From assembly GCA_025929895.1 (NCBI GenBank), contig JAICPI010000025.1, positions 1-33,381 on the forward strand: a stretch of 33,381 nt of DNA, given 5' to 3'. Below, one piece after another: positions 15,174 to 23,628 of this stretch. This DNA comes from Thermoleophilia bacterium (GTDB lineage: Bacteria > Actinomycetota > Thermoleophilia > Gaiellales > Gaiellaceae). The position numbers and the translations under genes are program-made. The number at the start of each line of letters is the position of its first letter. The stretch's first letter is position 1. Under the pieces are notes generated by a model. It saw nothing but the letters and a program-made list of their open reading frames with translations, was not told the origin of the DNA and did not search any database.

Positions 15174-16481
15174 TCAGTCGGAGACGCGCTCGATCCGCGC
15201 GCCGAGCGCGCGCAGGCGCTCGTCGATCCGCTCGTAGCCGCGGTCGATCTGCTGCACGTTCCCGATCGTCGACCTTCCCTCGGCGCAGAAGCTTCCGATC
15301 AGCATCGCCATGCCCGCGCGAATGTCCGGGCTCTCCATCCGCTCGCCGTAGAGCTGGGCCGGCCCGGTGACGACGGCGCGGTGCGGGTCGCACAGGATGA
15401 TCCGTGCGCCCATCGTGACGAGCTTGTCGACGAAGAACAGGCGGTTCTCGAACATCTTCTCGAAGATGAGGATCGTGCCCTTCGCCTGCGTGGCGACCGC
15501 CAGCGCGATCGACGTGAGGTCGGCGGGAAACGACGGCCACGGGCCGTCCTCGATCTTCGGGATCTGATCGCCGAGGTCGTCCTGGATCACGAGCTCCTGC
15601 CCCGGCGGCACGTGCACGCTGGTCCCCTCGATCTCGACCCGGACGCCGAGTCGCGCGAGATGCGGCAGGATCGGCACGAGGTCCTTCGGATCGGTGTCGT
15701 CGATCCAGAGGTCCCCGCCCGTGACCGCCGCCAGGCCGATGAAGCTGACGACCTCGATGTGCTCCGGCGCGATCGCGTACTCCCCGCCGGAGAGGCGCTC
15801 GACCCCCTCGATGCGGAGCACGTTCGACTCGATCCCTTCGATGCGCGCGCCGAGCGAGACGAGGAAGCGGCAGAGGTCCTGCACGTGCGGCTCGCACGCT
15901 GCGTTCCCGATCACGGTCTCCCCCTGCGCGAGGACCGCGGCCATGATCGTGTTCTCGGTTCCCATCACGCTCGCCTCGTCGAGGAAGACGTTCTTGCCGC
16001 GCAGGGCCTCGGCGCGGAACTCGAACGAGCGGTCGATGCGGACGACGGCGCCGAGCTGCTCGAACGCATGGACGTGCACGTCCAGCCGCCGGCGACCGAT
16101 CACGTCTCCGCCGGGCGGCGGGAGCGTCGCCCGGCCGAAGCGCGCGAGCAGCGGGCCCGCGACCAGGAACGACGCGCGGATCCGCGTGGCCAGCGCGACG
16201 TCGACCTCGGTCTTCGAGACGTTCGCAGCATCGACGCGCACCTCGTTCGGGCCGATCCACTCCGCGTCGGCGCCGAGGTCCTCGAGCAGCTCGACCATCG
16301 TCTCGACGTCGCGGATCCGTGGGACGTTCCCGAGCGTGACGGGCTCGGCCACGAGCAGCGTCGCCGCGAGAATCGGCAACGCGCCGTTCTTGTTCCCGGC
16401 GGCGCGCACGCGACCGTTGAGCGGCTGTCCGCCCTCGATCACGAACGCCTCGGTCATCGGCTCTGCGAGCAGGCGTGCCAT
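15174..16481 (-). CDS. murA: UDP-N-acetylglucosamine 1-carboxyvinyltransferase, Asp-type
   Basis: MurA transfers enolpyruvate from PEP to UDP-GlcNAc, the first committed step of peptidoglycan synthesis. The substrate-binding Lys31-Asn32 (AAGNKNGALPILAA) and the whole 435-residue fold are intact. In the mobile loop, PPPGGDVIGRRRLD has Asp126 where most bacteria have the catalytic Cys (E. coli Cys115) alkylated by fosfomycin. Asp at this place is known in naturally fosfomycin-resistant MurA such as that of Mycobacterium tuberculosis. The ATG at 16481 was used because a -10-like box precedes it; an ATG eight codons later (16457) is also possible. Confidence 0.95.
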   Translation of the reverse strand: MARLLAEPMTEAFVIEGGQPLNGRVRAAGNKNGALPILAATLLVAEPVTLGNVPRIRDVETMVELLEDLGADAEWIGPNEVRVDAANVSKTEVDVALATRIRASFLVAGPLLARFGRATLPPPGGDVIGRRRLDVHVHAFEQLGAVVRIDRSFEFRAEALRGKNVFLDEASVMGTENTIMAAVLAQGETVIGNAACEPHVQDLCRFLVSLGARIEGIESNVLRIEGVERLSGGEYAIAPEHIEVVSFIGLAAVTGGDLWIDDTDPKDLVPILPHLARLGVRVEIEGTSVHVPPGQELVIQDDLGDQIPKIEDGPWPSFPADLTSIALAVATQAKGTILIFEKMFENRLFFVDKLVTMGARIILCDPHRAVVTGPAQLYGERMESPDIRAGMAMLIGSFCAEGRSTIGNVQQIDRGYERIDERLRALGARIERVSD

Positions 16482-16488
16482 CGGAGGC

Positions 16489-16499
16489 GCGTTACGATA
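16489..16499. promoter_or_regulatory. Overlapping divergent -10 boxes, murA / HD gene
   Basis: On the minus strand, TAACGC ends seven bases before the murA ATG, and TATCGT lies just upstream. On the plus strand, TACGAT ends nine bases before the ATG at 16508. All are packed in GTTACGATA within a 26-base divergent gap. There is no Shine-Dalgarno for either gene. Confidence 0.4.
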
Positions 16500-16507
16500 G
16501 CTCTCCC

Positions 16508-17083
16508 ATGGAGGTGACCCGCGAACGCGCGTGGCAGACGCTGACGGAGCACACGAGGAGCGAAGCGCTCCTCCGGCACGCGCTCGCGGTCGAAGCGGCG
16601 GTCGGCGCCTACGCGCGGCAGGCGGGCGAGGACGAGGAGCTCTGGCGGGCGACTGCGCTCCTGCACGACTTCGACTACGAGATCCACCCGACGCTCGACC
16701 GGCACCCGCAGGAGGGCGCGCCGATCTTGCGCGACCAGGGGTATCCCGAGGAGCTGATCGAGGCGGTGCTGTCGCACGCGGAGCACCTGTCGCTCCCGCG
16801 CGACACGCCGTTGAAGAAGACGCTTTTCGCCTGTGACGAGCTGTCGGGGTTCATCCACGCGTGCGGTCTCGTTCGACCCGACGGGATCGAGACCTTGGAG
16901 CCGAAGTCCGTGAAGAAGAAGCTGAAGCAGCCGTCGTTCGCAGCGGGCGTCAATCGCGAGGACGTCTACAAGGGCGCCGAGGGGCTCGGGGTCGACCTCG
17001 ACGAGCACATCCGCTTCGTCACCGAGGCGCTGCGGCCGATCGCGCCCGAGCTCGGCCTGCGCACGCAGGCGGACGCGGCATGA
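16508..17083 (+). CDS. HD-domain metal-dependent phosphohydrolase
   Basis: This 191-residue HD-superfamily protein shows RHALAVE, the HD dyad in ALLHDFDYE, HPQEGAPIL and SHAEH, an intact set of metal ligands. Such single-domain HD hydrolases act on nucleotides or phosphorylated metabolites; the substrate is unknown. The start ATG has no Shine-Dalgarno and follows a -10-like box. Its stop overlaps the next ATG (ATGA), so it forms a two-gene operon with a VOC protein. Confidence 0.85.
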   Translation: MEVTRERAWQTLTEHTRSEALLRHALAVEAAVGAYARQAGEDEELWRATALLHDFDYEIHPTLDRHPQEGAPILRDQGYPEELIEAVLSHAEHLSLPRDTPLKKTLFACDELSGFIHACGLVRPDGIETLEPKSVKKKLKQPSFAAGVNREDVYKGAEGLGVDLDEHIRFVTEALRPIAPELGLRTQADAA

Positions 17084-17466
17084 GCCCGCGCTTCGACGCG
17101 CTCGGCGTCGTCGTCTCCGACATGGCGCGCTCGCTCGCCTTCTACCGACAGCTCGGGCTCGAGTTCCCGGACGGCGCCGAGGCCGAGGGGCACGTCGAGG
17201 CAACGCTGCCCGGTGGGCTTCGGTTGATGCTCGACAGCGAGGACGTCGTGCGCTCGTTCGACGCCGGCTGGGAGCGCGGCAACGCGACCTCGATCAGCTT
17301 CGCGTTCCTCTGCGACTCGCCCGCCGACGTCGACCGGACCTACGCCGAGCTGACGCGGGCCGGCTACCAGGGGCACAAGGAGCCGTGGGACGCGTTCTGG
17401 GGCCAGCGCTACGCGCAGGTCAAGGACCCCGACGGGCACGGCGTCGACCTGTTCGCGCCGCTGTAG
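17080..17466 (+). CDS. VOC-superfamily (glyoxalase/dioxygenase-like) protein
   Basis: This 128-residue protein has the vicinal-oxygen-chelate fold: DALGVVVSDMARSLAFYRQLGLEF at the N-terminus and QVKDPDGHGVDLF at the C-terminus, the usual betaalphabetabetabeta repeats. It could be a lyase, a resistance-type binding protein or an uncharacterised member; no specific substrate can be assigned. It is translationally coupled to the HD hydrolase. Confidence 0.85.
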   Translation: MSPRFDALGVVVSDMARSLAFYRQLGLEFPDGAEAEGHVEATLPGGLRLMLDSEDVVRSFDAGWERGNATSISFAFLCDSPADVDRTYAELTRAGYQGHKEPWDAFWGQRYAQVKDPDGHGVDLFAPL

Positions 17467-17476
17467 CTGGCGGCCG

Positions 17477-18061
17477 TCAGGCGCCGAACGCGGCGACCGC
17501 GTAGAGGCGCCACGTTCCCGGCACTCCTCTCAGCTCGGTCGCGCCCCGGTCGCGGAACTCGATCTCCGAGCCCGCCACGAGGTCGCGGACGGTGCTCGAT
17601 ACGAGCACCTCGCTCGGCACCGCTTCGGCGGCGACACGAGCACCGATGCTCACGGCGATCCCGCCGACCTTGCCCTCCATCCGCTCGCACTCGCCGGTGT
17701 GCAGCCCCGCGCGAACCTCCAGCCCGAGCCTGCGCACCGCCTCGCTGATCGCGACCGCGCAGCGGATCGCCGACGCGGGCCGGTCGAACGACGCGAAGAA
17801 CCCATCGCCGGTCGTGTCGAGCTCGGTGCCGCGAAACCGTGCGAGCAGCCGGCGCACGAGCGCGTGGTGCGCCTGGAGCAGCCGGCGCCAGCGTGCGTCG
17901 CCGAGCTCGGCCGCCTTCGCGGTCGAGCCGACGATGTCCGTGAACAGCACGGTCGCAAGGACGCGCTCGGTGCCGGGCTCCTCGAGACCGTGCTCCGCGC
18001 ACGCCTCGTCGACGAACGTCTCGACGTGCTCCATCGGGATATCGGGGTCGGTTGCGAACAC
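17477..18061 (-). CDS. Class III adenylate/guanylate cyclase-domain protein
   Basis: This 194-residue soluble protein is a bare class III cyclase catalytic domain with a 35-residue N-terminal helix. The metal aspartates are D42 (LFTDIVGST) and D86 ([11 protein letters not shown]). The usual Asn of the transition-state Asn-Arg pair is Ser in SIGARVA, and the purine-selecting Lys is not visible. This resembles the non-canonical cyclases that in other actinobacteria are fused to alpha/beta-hydrolase domains. No such domain is encoded upstream. The start is the GTG at 18061, six bases after TAGGGT. Whether it makes cAMP or cGMP is unknown. Confidence 0.85.
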   Translation of the reverse strand: MFATDPDIPMEHVETFVDEACAEHGLEEPGTERVLATVLFTDIVGSTAKAAELGDARWRRLLQAHHALVRRLLARFRGTELDTTGDGFFASFDRPASAIRCAVAISEAVRRLGLEVRAGLHTGECERMEGKVGGIAVSIGARVAAEAVPSEVLVSSTVRDLVAGSEIEFRDRGATELRGVPGTWRLYAVAAFGA

Positions 18062-18067
18062 GCAGCC

Positions 18068-18073
18068 ACCCTA
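18068..18073 (-). promoter_or_regulatory. -10 box of the cyclase gene (leaderless)
   Basis: TAGGGT on the minus strand ends six bases before the GTG at 18061, without a Shine-Dalgarno. It lies in the 38-base gap after the aminotransferase gene. Confidence 0.5.
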
Positions 18074-18099
18074 GCGAGGCCCCGCCGAGGCCGACCGAG

Positions 18100-19182
18100 C
18101 TAGCCGTCGAGCCCCTGGGCAAGCCGGTCCAGGTCCTCGTCGCTCGTCCACCAGCCGCACGAGACGCGAACGAGCCCGGTTCCCGGGAGGTCGCGCACGA
18201 CGACACCCTGCGCCGCGAGACGGGCCACCGTCGCCTCCGGCTCCTCTGAGCGAAACGCCACGAGCGTCGAGTGCCCCGGCTCGGTGACGACCTCGACGCG
18301 GTCGGCGAGCAGCGCCCGGCACCGCGCCGCCGCCGCCGCCGAGCGCTCGAAGCGCCAGTCGGGATGGATGTCGAACGCGGCGACGAGTCCTGCCGTCGCG
18401 GCGAGCGGCGTGAAATGCGTGTCGAACCGATCGGCTCCTTCGCGCGGCTCGAACGTCGCTGCGGCGAGGTCGTACGCCTGCTGCGACAGGTAGCTCGGTT
18501 GCGAGAGCCTGAGCTCGTCGGGAGCGCGCACGTAGAGCGCGCCCGTGAGGTCGGGGCCGCACAGCCACTTCTGCGCGGACACCGTGTAGAAGTCCGCCTC
18601 CGCCGCGGAGACGGGCACCGCGCCGACGGACTGCGCGCCGTCGACGAGCACCGGGAGGCCGGTCCGCTCGCGCAGCTCGTGCCACGGCATCCGGTGACCC
18701 GTGATCCAGAGCACGTCGGAGAGCGCGATCAGCTTCGTCCGCGCGTTGACCTCGGCCAGGATCGTCGCGAGTGCCTGGTCCGCGGGCCGGTCGCGCACCT
18801 GCGCGACGCGCACGGTCGCGGCACTCACCGCGAGCGGACCGACGAGCCCGAAGTGCTCGCAGTCCGTCGTGACGATCTCGTCGCCCTGCCCGAGCGTCAA
18901 TCCGTTCAGGACGACGTTGCAGCCCTCGCTCGTCGACGTGGTGAGCGCCACGTGCTCCGCAGGCACGCCGAGGACGCGGGCGAAGCCCTCGCGAACGCGT
19001 GGGCGGTCCTCGAGGAAGCGCTCGAAGGCGGACCGGTTGATCCTGCCCTCGTGCAGCGCGCGCCGCTGCTCCGCTGAGATCGCGTCCGCGACGGACTGCG
19101 CCATCGGGCCGAACGTGCCCGCGTTCAGGTAGGCGAAGCGCTCGAGCACCGGGAACTGCGCGCGGGCTGCCTCGAACGTCAC
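18100..19182 (-). CDS. Class V aminotransferase-fold PLP enzyme (NifS/epimerase-like)
   Basis: This 360-residue fold-type I PLP enzyme is related to cysteine desulfurases and isopenicillin N epimerases. It begins with FPVLERFAYLNAGTFGP. It has the PLP-contacting Asp/Gln in LVDGAQSVGA and the Schiff-base Lys in SAQKWLCGP. The Cys-containing loop of cysteine desulfurases is not visible, so a desulfurase role is not supported. The GTG start overlaps the stop of the upstream nuclease gene (GTGA), forming an operon with it. The substrate is unknown. Confidence 0.85.
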   Translation of the reverse strand: MTFEAARAQFPVLERFAYLNAGTFGPMAQSVADAISAEQRRALHEGRINRSAFERFLEDRPRVREGFARVLGVPAEHVALTTSTSEGCNVVLNGLTLGQGDEIVTTDCEHFGLVGPLAVSAATVRVAQVRDRPADQALATILAEVNARTKLIALSDVLWITGHRMPWHELRERTGLPVLVDGAQSVGAVPVSAAEADFYTVSAQKWLCGPDLTGALYVRAPDELRLSQPSYLSQQAYDLAAATFEPREGADRFDTHFTPLAATAGLVAAFDIHPDWRFERSAAAAARCRALLADRVEVVTEPGHSTLVAFRSEEPEATVARLAAQGVVVRDLPGTGLVRVSCGWWTSDEDLDRLAQGLDG

Positions 19183-19976
19183 GCGACCTCGATCTCCACC
19201 GGCGCATGATCCGACAGGAGGACCCCCTCGTGCAGCCGCCTCTCGTCCGGCCATCGTGCCTCCGGCGACCGGACCTCGAGCCCCCGCACGAGCACGTGGT
19301 CGAGGCCCTGGCCGGCCGGCGAGAACCCCCACTCCGGCGTTCCGAGCGATCGGAGCGTCGGCGACGTCACCACGGTGACGTTGAAGTCGCCTCCGAGCAC
19401 GACCGGCTCGCCGGGTCTGGCGAGGGCGTCGGCGAACGTCGCGGCGCGGAGGAGCTCGGCGTCGGCGAGTCGCTTGTCGGTGCGGTAGCTCGTGGCGTGC
19501 AGGTTGGCGACGATCAGCGTGCGCCCGTCGGGCAGCGCGGCGCGCACGGCGTGGCAGACCCGCCGCTCCCGCGCCCACGAGCAGCGCGCGTGCGCGCCGA
19601 GGGAGAGCTCCTCGGCGAGTCGCTTGCGCGTGGACCGTGGGTTCAGCACGAGCGTCCGATGCTCGACCACGCGGACGCCCCGCTCGACGAGGATCGCGTT
19701 CGCCTGGCCCTCGACGGCCGAGCGGATCGTGTTCGGCGCGAGATCGGTCACCCGCATGCCGAGCTCGCGTGGGAGGCGCGGCCTGGAGGCGACCGCACCG
19801 AACGCGGCGTACCCCGACCAGGTCTCGAGCCGGGACAGCGTCGCCGCCGCGAGCTCCTGGAGCATGACGAACGCCGGGCCGCCCTGGCACACGAGCCTGA
19901 CCATCCGCTCGAACTCGCGCTCGCGCCGCTGCGGCAGCGTTCGGCCGTGGAACAGGTTCCAGCTCCTGATCACCAC
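19179..19976 (-). CDS. Endonuclease/exonuclease/phosphatase family protein
   Basis: This 265-residue EEP-fold phosphoesterase has all hallmark motifs: SWNLFHG at the N-terminus, LQEL (metal Glu), ANLHAT, GGDFNV, GLDHVLV and the terminal SDHAPVEIEV. Substrates in this family range from DNA to phospholipids; there is no signal peptide, so it should be cytoplasmic. The GTG at 19976 is used because a TACGCT box ends seven bases upstream; a second GTG follows directly. It is divergent from a glycosyltransferase. Confidence 0.88.
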   Translation of the reverse strand: MVIRSWNLFHGRTLPQRREREFERMVRLVCQGGPAFVMLQELAAATLSRLETWSGYAAFGAVASRPRLPRELGMRVTDLAPNTIRSAVEGQANAILVERGVRVVEHRTLVLNPRSTRKRLAEELSLGAHARCSWARERRVCHAVRAALPDGRTLIVANLHATSYRTDKRLADAELLRAATFADALARPGEPVVLGGDFNVTVVTSPTLRSLGTPEWGFSPAGQGLDHVLVRGLEVRSPEARWPDERRLHEGVLLSDHAPVEIEVA

Positions 19977-19982
19977 GCGGGC

Positions 19983-19989
19983 TAGCGTA
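19983..19989. promoter_or_regulatory. Shared bidirectional -10 element, EEP nuclease / GT4
   Basis: The 7-mer TAGCGTA contains TAGCGT for the plus-strand gene and, read on the other strand, TACGCT for the minus-strand gene. Each box ends exactly seven bases before its GTG (19996 and 19976). The whole divergent gap is 19 bases, so both messages would be leaderless and the two polymerases mutually exclusive. Confidence 0.55.
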
Positions 19990-19995
19990 TTCGCC

Positions 19996-21033
19996 GTGCG
20001 CGTCGTCCTCGCCGATCCGCCGGCCTATACGCCGTACTACGACCACGAGCTCGCGACCGCGCTCGCGCAGGCGGGCGCCGAGGTCGAGCTCGTGACGTCG
20101 CGCTTCCGCTTCGGCGAACTGCCCGTGCCCGTCGGCTACGCGCGGCGCGAGCTCTTCTACCCGCTGAGCGGGCGCGTCTTCCGCCGCTCGCGCCTGCGTG
20201 TGCCCGTCAAGGCGGCCGAGCATCCGGTCGGGATGCTGCGCCTTCGCCGGCGCGAGGCCGACATCGTCCACGTCCAGTGGCTCTCCGTGCCGCAGGTCGA
20301 CGAGCGGCTGCTCGGCTTCCGCGCGCCGTCGGTCTTCACGGCGCACGACCTGTTGCCGCGGCGCACGGCGTCCAGGCGGACGCTCTGGCAGCGGATCCTC
20401 GCCCGCTTCGACGCGGTCGTCGTGCACAGCGAGCGCGGCCGGGAGACGCTCGAGGAGCTCGGCGTCCCGGCGCGCGTCATTCCCCTGCCGATCTCGCCGA
20501 GCGCCGTCGAGCGCGCCGACGACGGGCGCACGCTCCTGTTCTTCGGCGTGATCCGCCCCTACAAGGGGCTCGACGACGCGCTCGAGGTCGTGCGACGGAT
20601 CGACGACGCGCGACTGCTCGTGGCCGGCGACCCCGCACAGCCGATCGCGCGCGACGGTGCGCAGCGCGTGGAGTGGCGGCTCGGCTACCTCCCGGACGAC
20701 GAGGTCGACCGAGCGCTCGCGGAGGGCACGGTCGCGCTCTTCCCCTACCGCCCCGAGCTCGACCAGAGCGCGGCGCTCGCGAAGGCACTCGGCGCAGGCG
20801 TGCCCGCGGTCTGCTACGACGTCGGCGGCATCGCGGAGCCGGTGAAGCGCTTCGGCGCAGGGCGCGCGGTGCCCGCAGGCGACCTGGACGCGCTCACCGA
20901 GGCGGCGCGCGAGCTCCTGCACGACGACGCAGCGCTCGCCGACGCTCGGGCCGGCGCGCGCCGCGCGCGCGAGGAGCTCACGTGGGAGCGGTCTGCGCGC
21001 GCCCATCTCGACCTGTACCGGGAACTGAAGTGA
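19996..21033 (+). CDS. Glycosyltransferase family 4
   Basis: This 345-residue GT-B protein transfers a sugar from a nucleotide sugar to an unknown acceptor. The N-terminal domain begins RVVLADPPAYTPYYDHELA. FTAHDLLPR and VVVHSERGRETL follow. The C-terminal donor domain has FFGVIRPYKGLDDAL, ALFPYRPELDQSAALAKALGAGVPAV and the E-containing GGIAEPV. There is no membrane segment. It is followed with a GTGA overlap by a small acidic protein, suggesting a two-gene unit. Confidence 0.88.
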   Translation: MRVVLADPPAYTPYYDHELATALAQAGAEVELVTSRFRFGELPVPVGYARRELFYPLSGRVFRRSRLRVPVKAAEHPVGMLRLRRREADIVHVQWLSVPQVDERLLGFRAPSVFTAHDLLPRRTASRRTLWQRILARFDAVVVHSERGRETLEELGVPARVIPLPISPSAVERADDGRTLLFFGVIRPYKGLDDALEVVRRIDDARLLVAGDPAQPIARDGAQRVEWRLGYLPDDEVDRALAEGTVALFPYRPELDQSAALAKALGAGVPAVCYDVGGIAEPVKRFGAGRAVPAGDLDALTEAARELLHDDAALADARAGARRAREELTWERSARAHLDLYRELK

Positions 21034-21365
21034 TCTTCTTCAAGCGCCGCTTCGGCGACCTGATCGAGCGGCAGCTCGACCTCTTCGAGCAGGACTACGC
21101 GGAGCTGTTCGAGCGCGTCGCCGACGCCGAGGCCGACTACCGGTCGGCCGCACGCGGCGAGGCAGAGGAGCGCTTCGGCGATCTCCAGGAGCTCCTGACC
21201 GAGGGAACGGACGGGCTGATCGAGCTGCGCGACACGTACGTCCAGACGCTCGACGAGGAGACCGCGGAGGAGTACGTGGCCGCGTTCGACTTCGCGGCGC
21301 TGCGCCGGTTCCCGCAGTTCGCCGTCGAGCTCCAGGACGAGGACGACGAGGATGAGGAGGACTAG
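21030..21365 (+). CDS. Acidic helical hypothetical protein
   Basis: I do not recognise this 111-residue protein. It is strongly acidic, predicted mostly helical with coiled-coil-like heptads between about 8 and 80, and ends in a run of Asp and Glu. It starts with a basic patch (FFKRRFGD). The GTG start overlaps the glycosyltransferase stop. Its stop codon overlaps that of the convergent membrane-protein gene inside a CTAG. Coupling suggests it works with the glycosyltransferase, but nothing in the sequence shows how. Confidence 0.7.
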   Translation: MIFFKRRFGDLIERQLDLFEQDYAELFERVADAEADYRSAARGEAEERFGDLQELLTEGTDGLIELRDTYVQTLDEETAEEYVAAFDFAALRRFPQFAVELQDEDDEDEED

Positions 21366-21838
21366 AAGCCGCCGGCGGAGGCGCCGACGATCGCGCCGTA
21401 CGCGAGGTGCAGCACCACCGTCACGATCGCGGTCGCGCGACCGTAGTTCAGGAGCATGAAGCCCGGCGGCTCGAGCAGCGGCGTCTCCTGCGAGTCGGAC
21501 CACGGCGTCCCCATCCGCGGGTGCACCGCGGGCAGGAGGACGTTGACCAGGCCGCCGCCCGCGAAGAGCGCGTGGACGAAGCCGAGGCCGAGCCCCAGCA
21601 GCCAGTCCGCCCGCCCGGTCGCCGCGAACACGAACGCGTAGGCGAGCGAGAACAGGAGCCCGTTCACGAAGTGGACGGCGTAGCCGATCACCTCGGCGCG
21701 GCTTCGCGACGGGGAGAAGACGGTACCCAGCAGGAGCGGGATGTCCATCCGCGTCCACCCGAGCTCCTGGGCCAACCGCAGGCCAGTGGTGAGCACGATC
21801 GTTCCGACGGCCCCGCCGGCGAGCGCGCCCAGGATCAC
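21362..21838 (-). CDS. Small multi-pass membrane protein of unknown function
   Basis: This 158-residue protein has four predicted membrane helices (near 2-20, 50-72, 80-102 and 132-152). A conserved-looking cytosolic patch WTRMDIPLLLGTVFSP follows helix 1, and a proline-rich loop (HPRMGTPW) lies between helices 3 and 4. It resembles uncharacterised actinobacterial membrane families of the DUF6789 type, but I cannot confirm that. The GTG start overlaps the GH15 stop (GTGA), so it is co-translated with that enzyme. Confidence 0.7.
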   Translation of the reverse strand: MILGALAGGAVGTIVLTTGLRLAQELGWTRMDIPLLLGTVFSPSRSRAEVIGYAVHFVNGLLFSLAYAFVFAATGRADWLLGLGLGFVHALFAGGGLVNVLLPAVHPRMGTPWSDSQETPLLEPPGFMLLNYGRATAIVTVVLHLAYGAIVGASAGGF

Positions 21839-23622
21839 GGGCCGGCCTCCGAGAGCGCCTGGGCGGCGGCCACGCAGGCGAGGTGGCTCAGCGCCTGCGG
21901 GAAGTTGCCCAGGAACGATCCGTCGGGAGCGAGCTCCTCCGCGTAGAGACCGACGTCGTTCGCGGCGCCCGCCAGCTCCTCCATCAACGCCCCGGCCTCG
22001 TCGACGCGCCCGGCCTTCGCCAGCGCGGCCACGAGCCAGAACGAGCAGGCGACGAATCCGCCCTCGGGCTCTCCGATGCCGTCGTCCGAGAGATAACGGC
22101 GGACGCGGAGCCCGTCTCGGAGCTCTCGCTCGATCGCAGCCACCGTTCCCCGCAGCCGCTCGCCGCGAGGATCGTCGTACTCGAACAGCGAGAGCAGCAG
22201 CAGGCTGGCATCGACGTCGTCGGACGACGCCGCGCGGACGTACGTGTTGCGCTCGCCGTTCCAGAGGCGCTCGTCGACGAACCGACGGATCGACGCGGCC
22301 TCGCCGTTCCAGCGTTCTCGATGATCGGGCACGAGCCCACGCTCGGCGAGCTTCGACGCACGCTCGAGCGCGACCCAGCACATCGCCTTGGAGTGCGTGA
22401 AGTGCGCCGGCCCGCTGCGGACCTCCCAGATCCCGAAGTCCTCGCAGCGCCAGTGCTCGGCAACCCAGTCGGCCAGCTTCGCGATCGCCTTCCCCTCGTG
22501 CGCGCTCAGGTCGCCGCTCTCGTCGGCGTACAGCCACAGAGCGTCGATCATCGAGCCGTAGACGTCGAGCTGGAGTTGCGAGGAGGCGCCGTTGCCGACG
22601 CGCACGGGCCGCGAGCCGCGGTAGCCGCTCAGGTGCTCCAGCTCCCGCTCCGCCGTCTCGACCGCGCCGTTCAGCCGGTAGAGCACGCGCAGGCGCGGGA
22701 GGGTGAGCGCGGTCGCGTGCTCGAGCCACCAGAAGAACGATCGCGCCTCGTCGGTGTGTCCGAGCCGGAGGAGTGCGACCAGCGAGAACGCGGCGTCGCG
22801 GACCCACGCGTAGCGGTAGTCCCAGTTGCGCGTTCCCCCGAGCCACTCGGGCAGCGACGTCGTCGGAGCGGCGGCGATCGCTGCCGACGGGGCGAACACC
22901 AGCAGCTTCAGCGCGAGCGCGCTGCGAGCCACGAGCTCGCGCCACGGCCCGTCGTACGCGGTGCGTGCGCTCCAGCCGCGCCAGAACTCGAGCGTGCTCT
23001 GGAGGCGTTCGGCCGCGGCGGCGCGCGTGCCGAAGACGAGCGGATCACGATCGGCGACCGTCATGCTGAGCAGCCCCGACTCCCCGCCGGACAGGTCGAA
23101 CGACCCCGCGATCCCCGTCCCCGTCGCGCGAGCCTCCGTCCCGCCCCACGCTCCGACCGCGAGCGCGGTCCGGCCGCCCTCCGCCACGAGGTGCCCCGCG
23201 CGGCTCGAGATGCGCCCGGCGCGCCGGCCGTAGTCGAAGCGCGGCTCGATGCTCCACGCGAGCTCCACGCGGCCCGAGAGGCACTCCACCTGACGCACGA
23301 GCTCTCGCAGCGGCGCGAGCCAGGAGCGATCGGCAAGCGTGAGCGCATCGGTCACGCGGACGACGCCGTCCGCCGTCCGGAAGGTCGTCGCGAGCACGTT
23401 CGTTTCGCCGACGTACTCCCGCTGCGACTCGAACGACGTCGTCGGCGCCAGCTGGAAGGAGCCGCCGCGCTCCGCGTCGAGGACCCGCCCGAAGACCGAC
23501 GGCGAGTCGAAGTTCGGCAGGCACAGCCAGTCGACCGAGCCGTCCCGCGCGACGAGCGCTGCCGTGCGGCCGTCGCCCACGACCGCGTAGTCCTCGATCG
23601 CCGCGAACCCGTCGACCCGCAT
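21835..23622 (-). CDS. Glycoside hydrolase family 15 (glucoamylase/trehalase-type)
   Basis: This 595-residue cytoplasmic protein has the GH15 two-part layout: an N-terminal beta-sandwich (EDYAVVGDGRTAALVARDGS, WLCLPNFDSPSVFG) and a C-terminal (alpha/alpha)6 barrel. Barrel motifs include NWDYRYAWVRDAAFS, the general-acid region GIWEVRSGPAHFTHSK and the second catalytic Glu near LYAEE before SFLGNFPQALSH. In actinobacteria such proteins can be trehalases or glucoamylases; the sequence does not decide. No signal peptide is present. The ATG has a TATCCG box six bases upstream. Confidence 0.92.
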   Translation of the reverse strand: MRVDGFAAIEDYAVVGDGRTAALVARDGSVDWLCLPNFDSPSVFGRVLDAERGGSFQLAPTTSFESQREYVGETNVLATTFRTADGVVRVTDALTLADRSWLAPLRELVRQVECLSGRVELAWSIEPRFDYGRRAGRISSRAGHLVAEGGRTALAVGAWGGTEARATGTGIAGSFDLSGGESGLLSMTVADRDPLVFGTRAAAAERLQSTLEFWRGWSARTAYDGPWRELVARSALALKLLVFAPSAAIAAAPTTSLPEWLGGTRNWDYRYAWVRDAAFSLVALLRLGHTDEARSFFWWLEHATALTLPRLRVLYRLNGAVETAERELEHLSGYRGSRPVRVGNGASSQLQLDVYGSMIDALWLYADESGDLSAHEGKAIAKLADWVAEHWRCEDFGIWEVRSGPAHFTHSKAMCWVALERASKLAERGLVPDHRERWNGEAASIRRFVDERLWNGERNTYVRAASSDDVDASLLLLSLFEYDDPRGERLRGTVAAIERELRDGLRVRRYLSDDGIGEPEGGFVACSFWLVAALAKAGRVDEAGALMEELAGAANDVGLYAEELAPDGSFLGNFPQALSHLACVAAAQALSEAGP

Positions 23623-23628
23623 CAGCGC

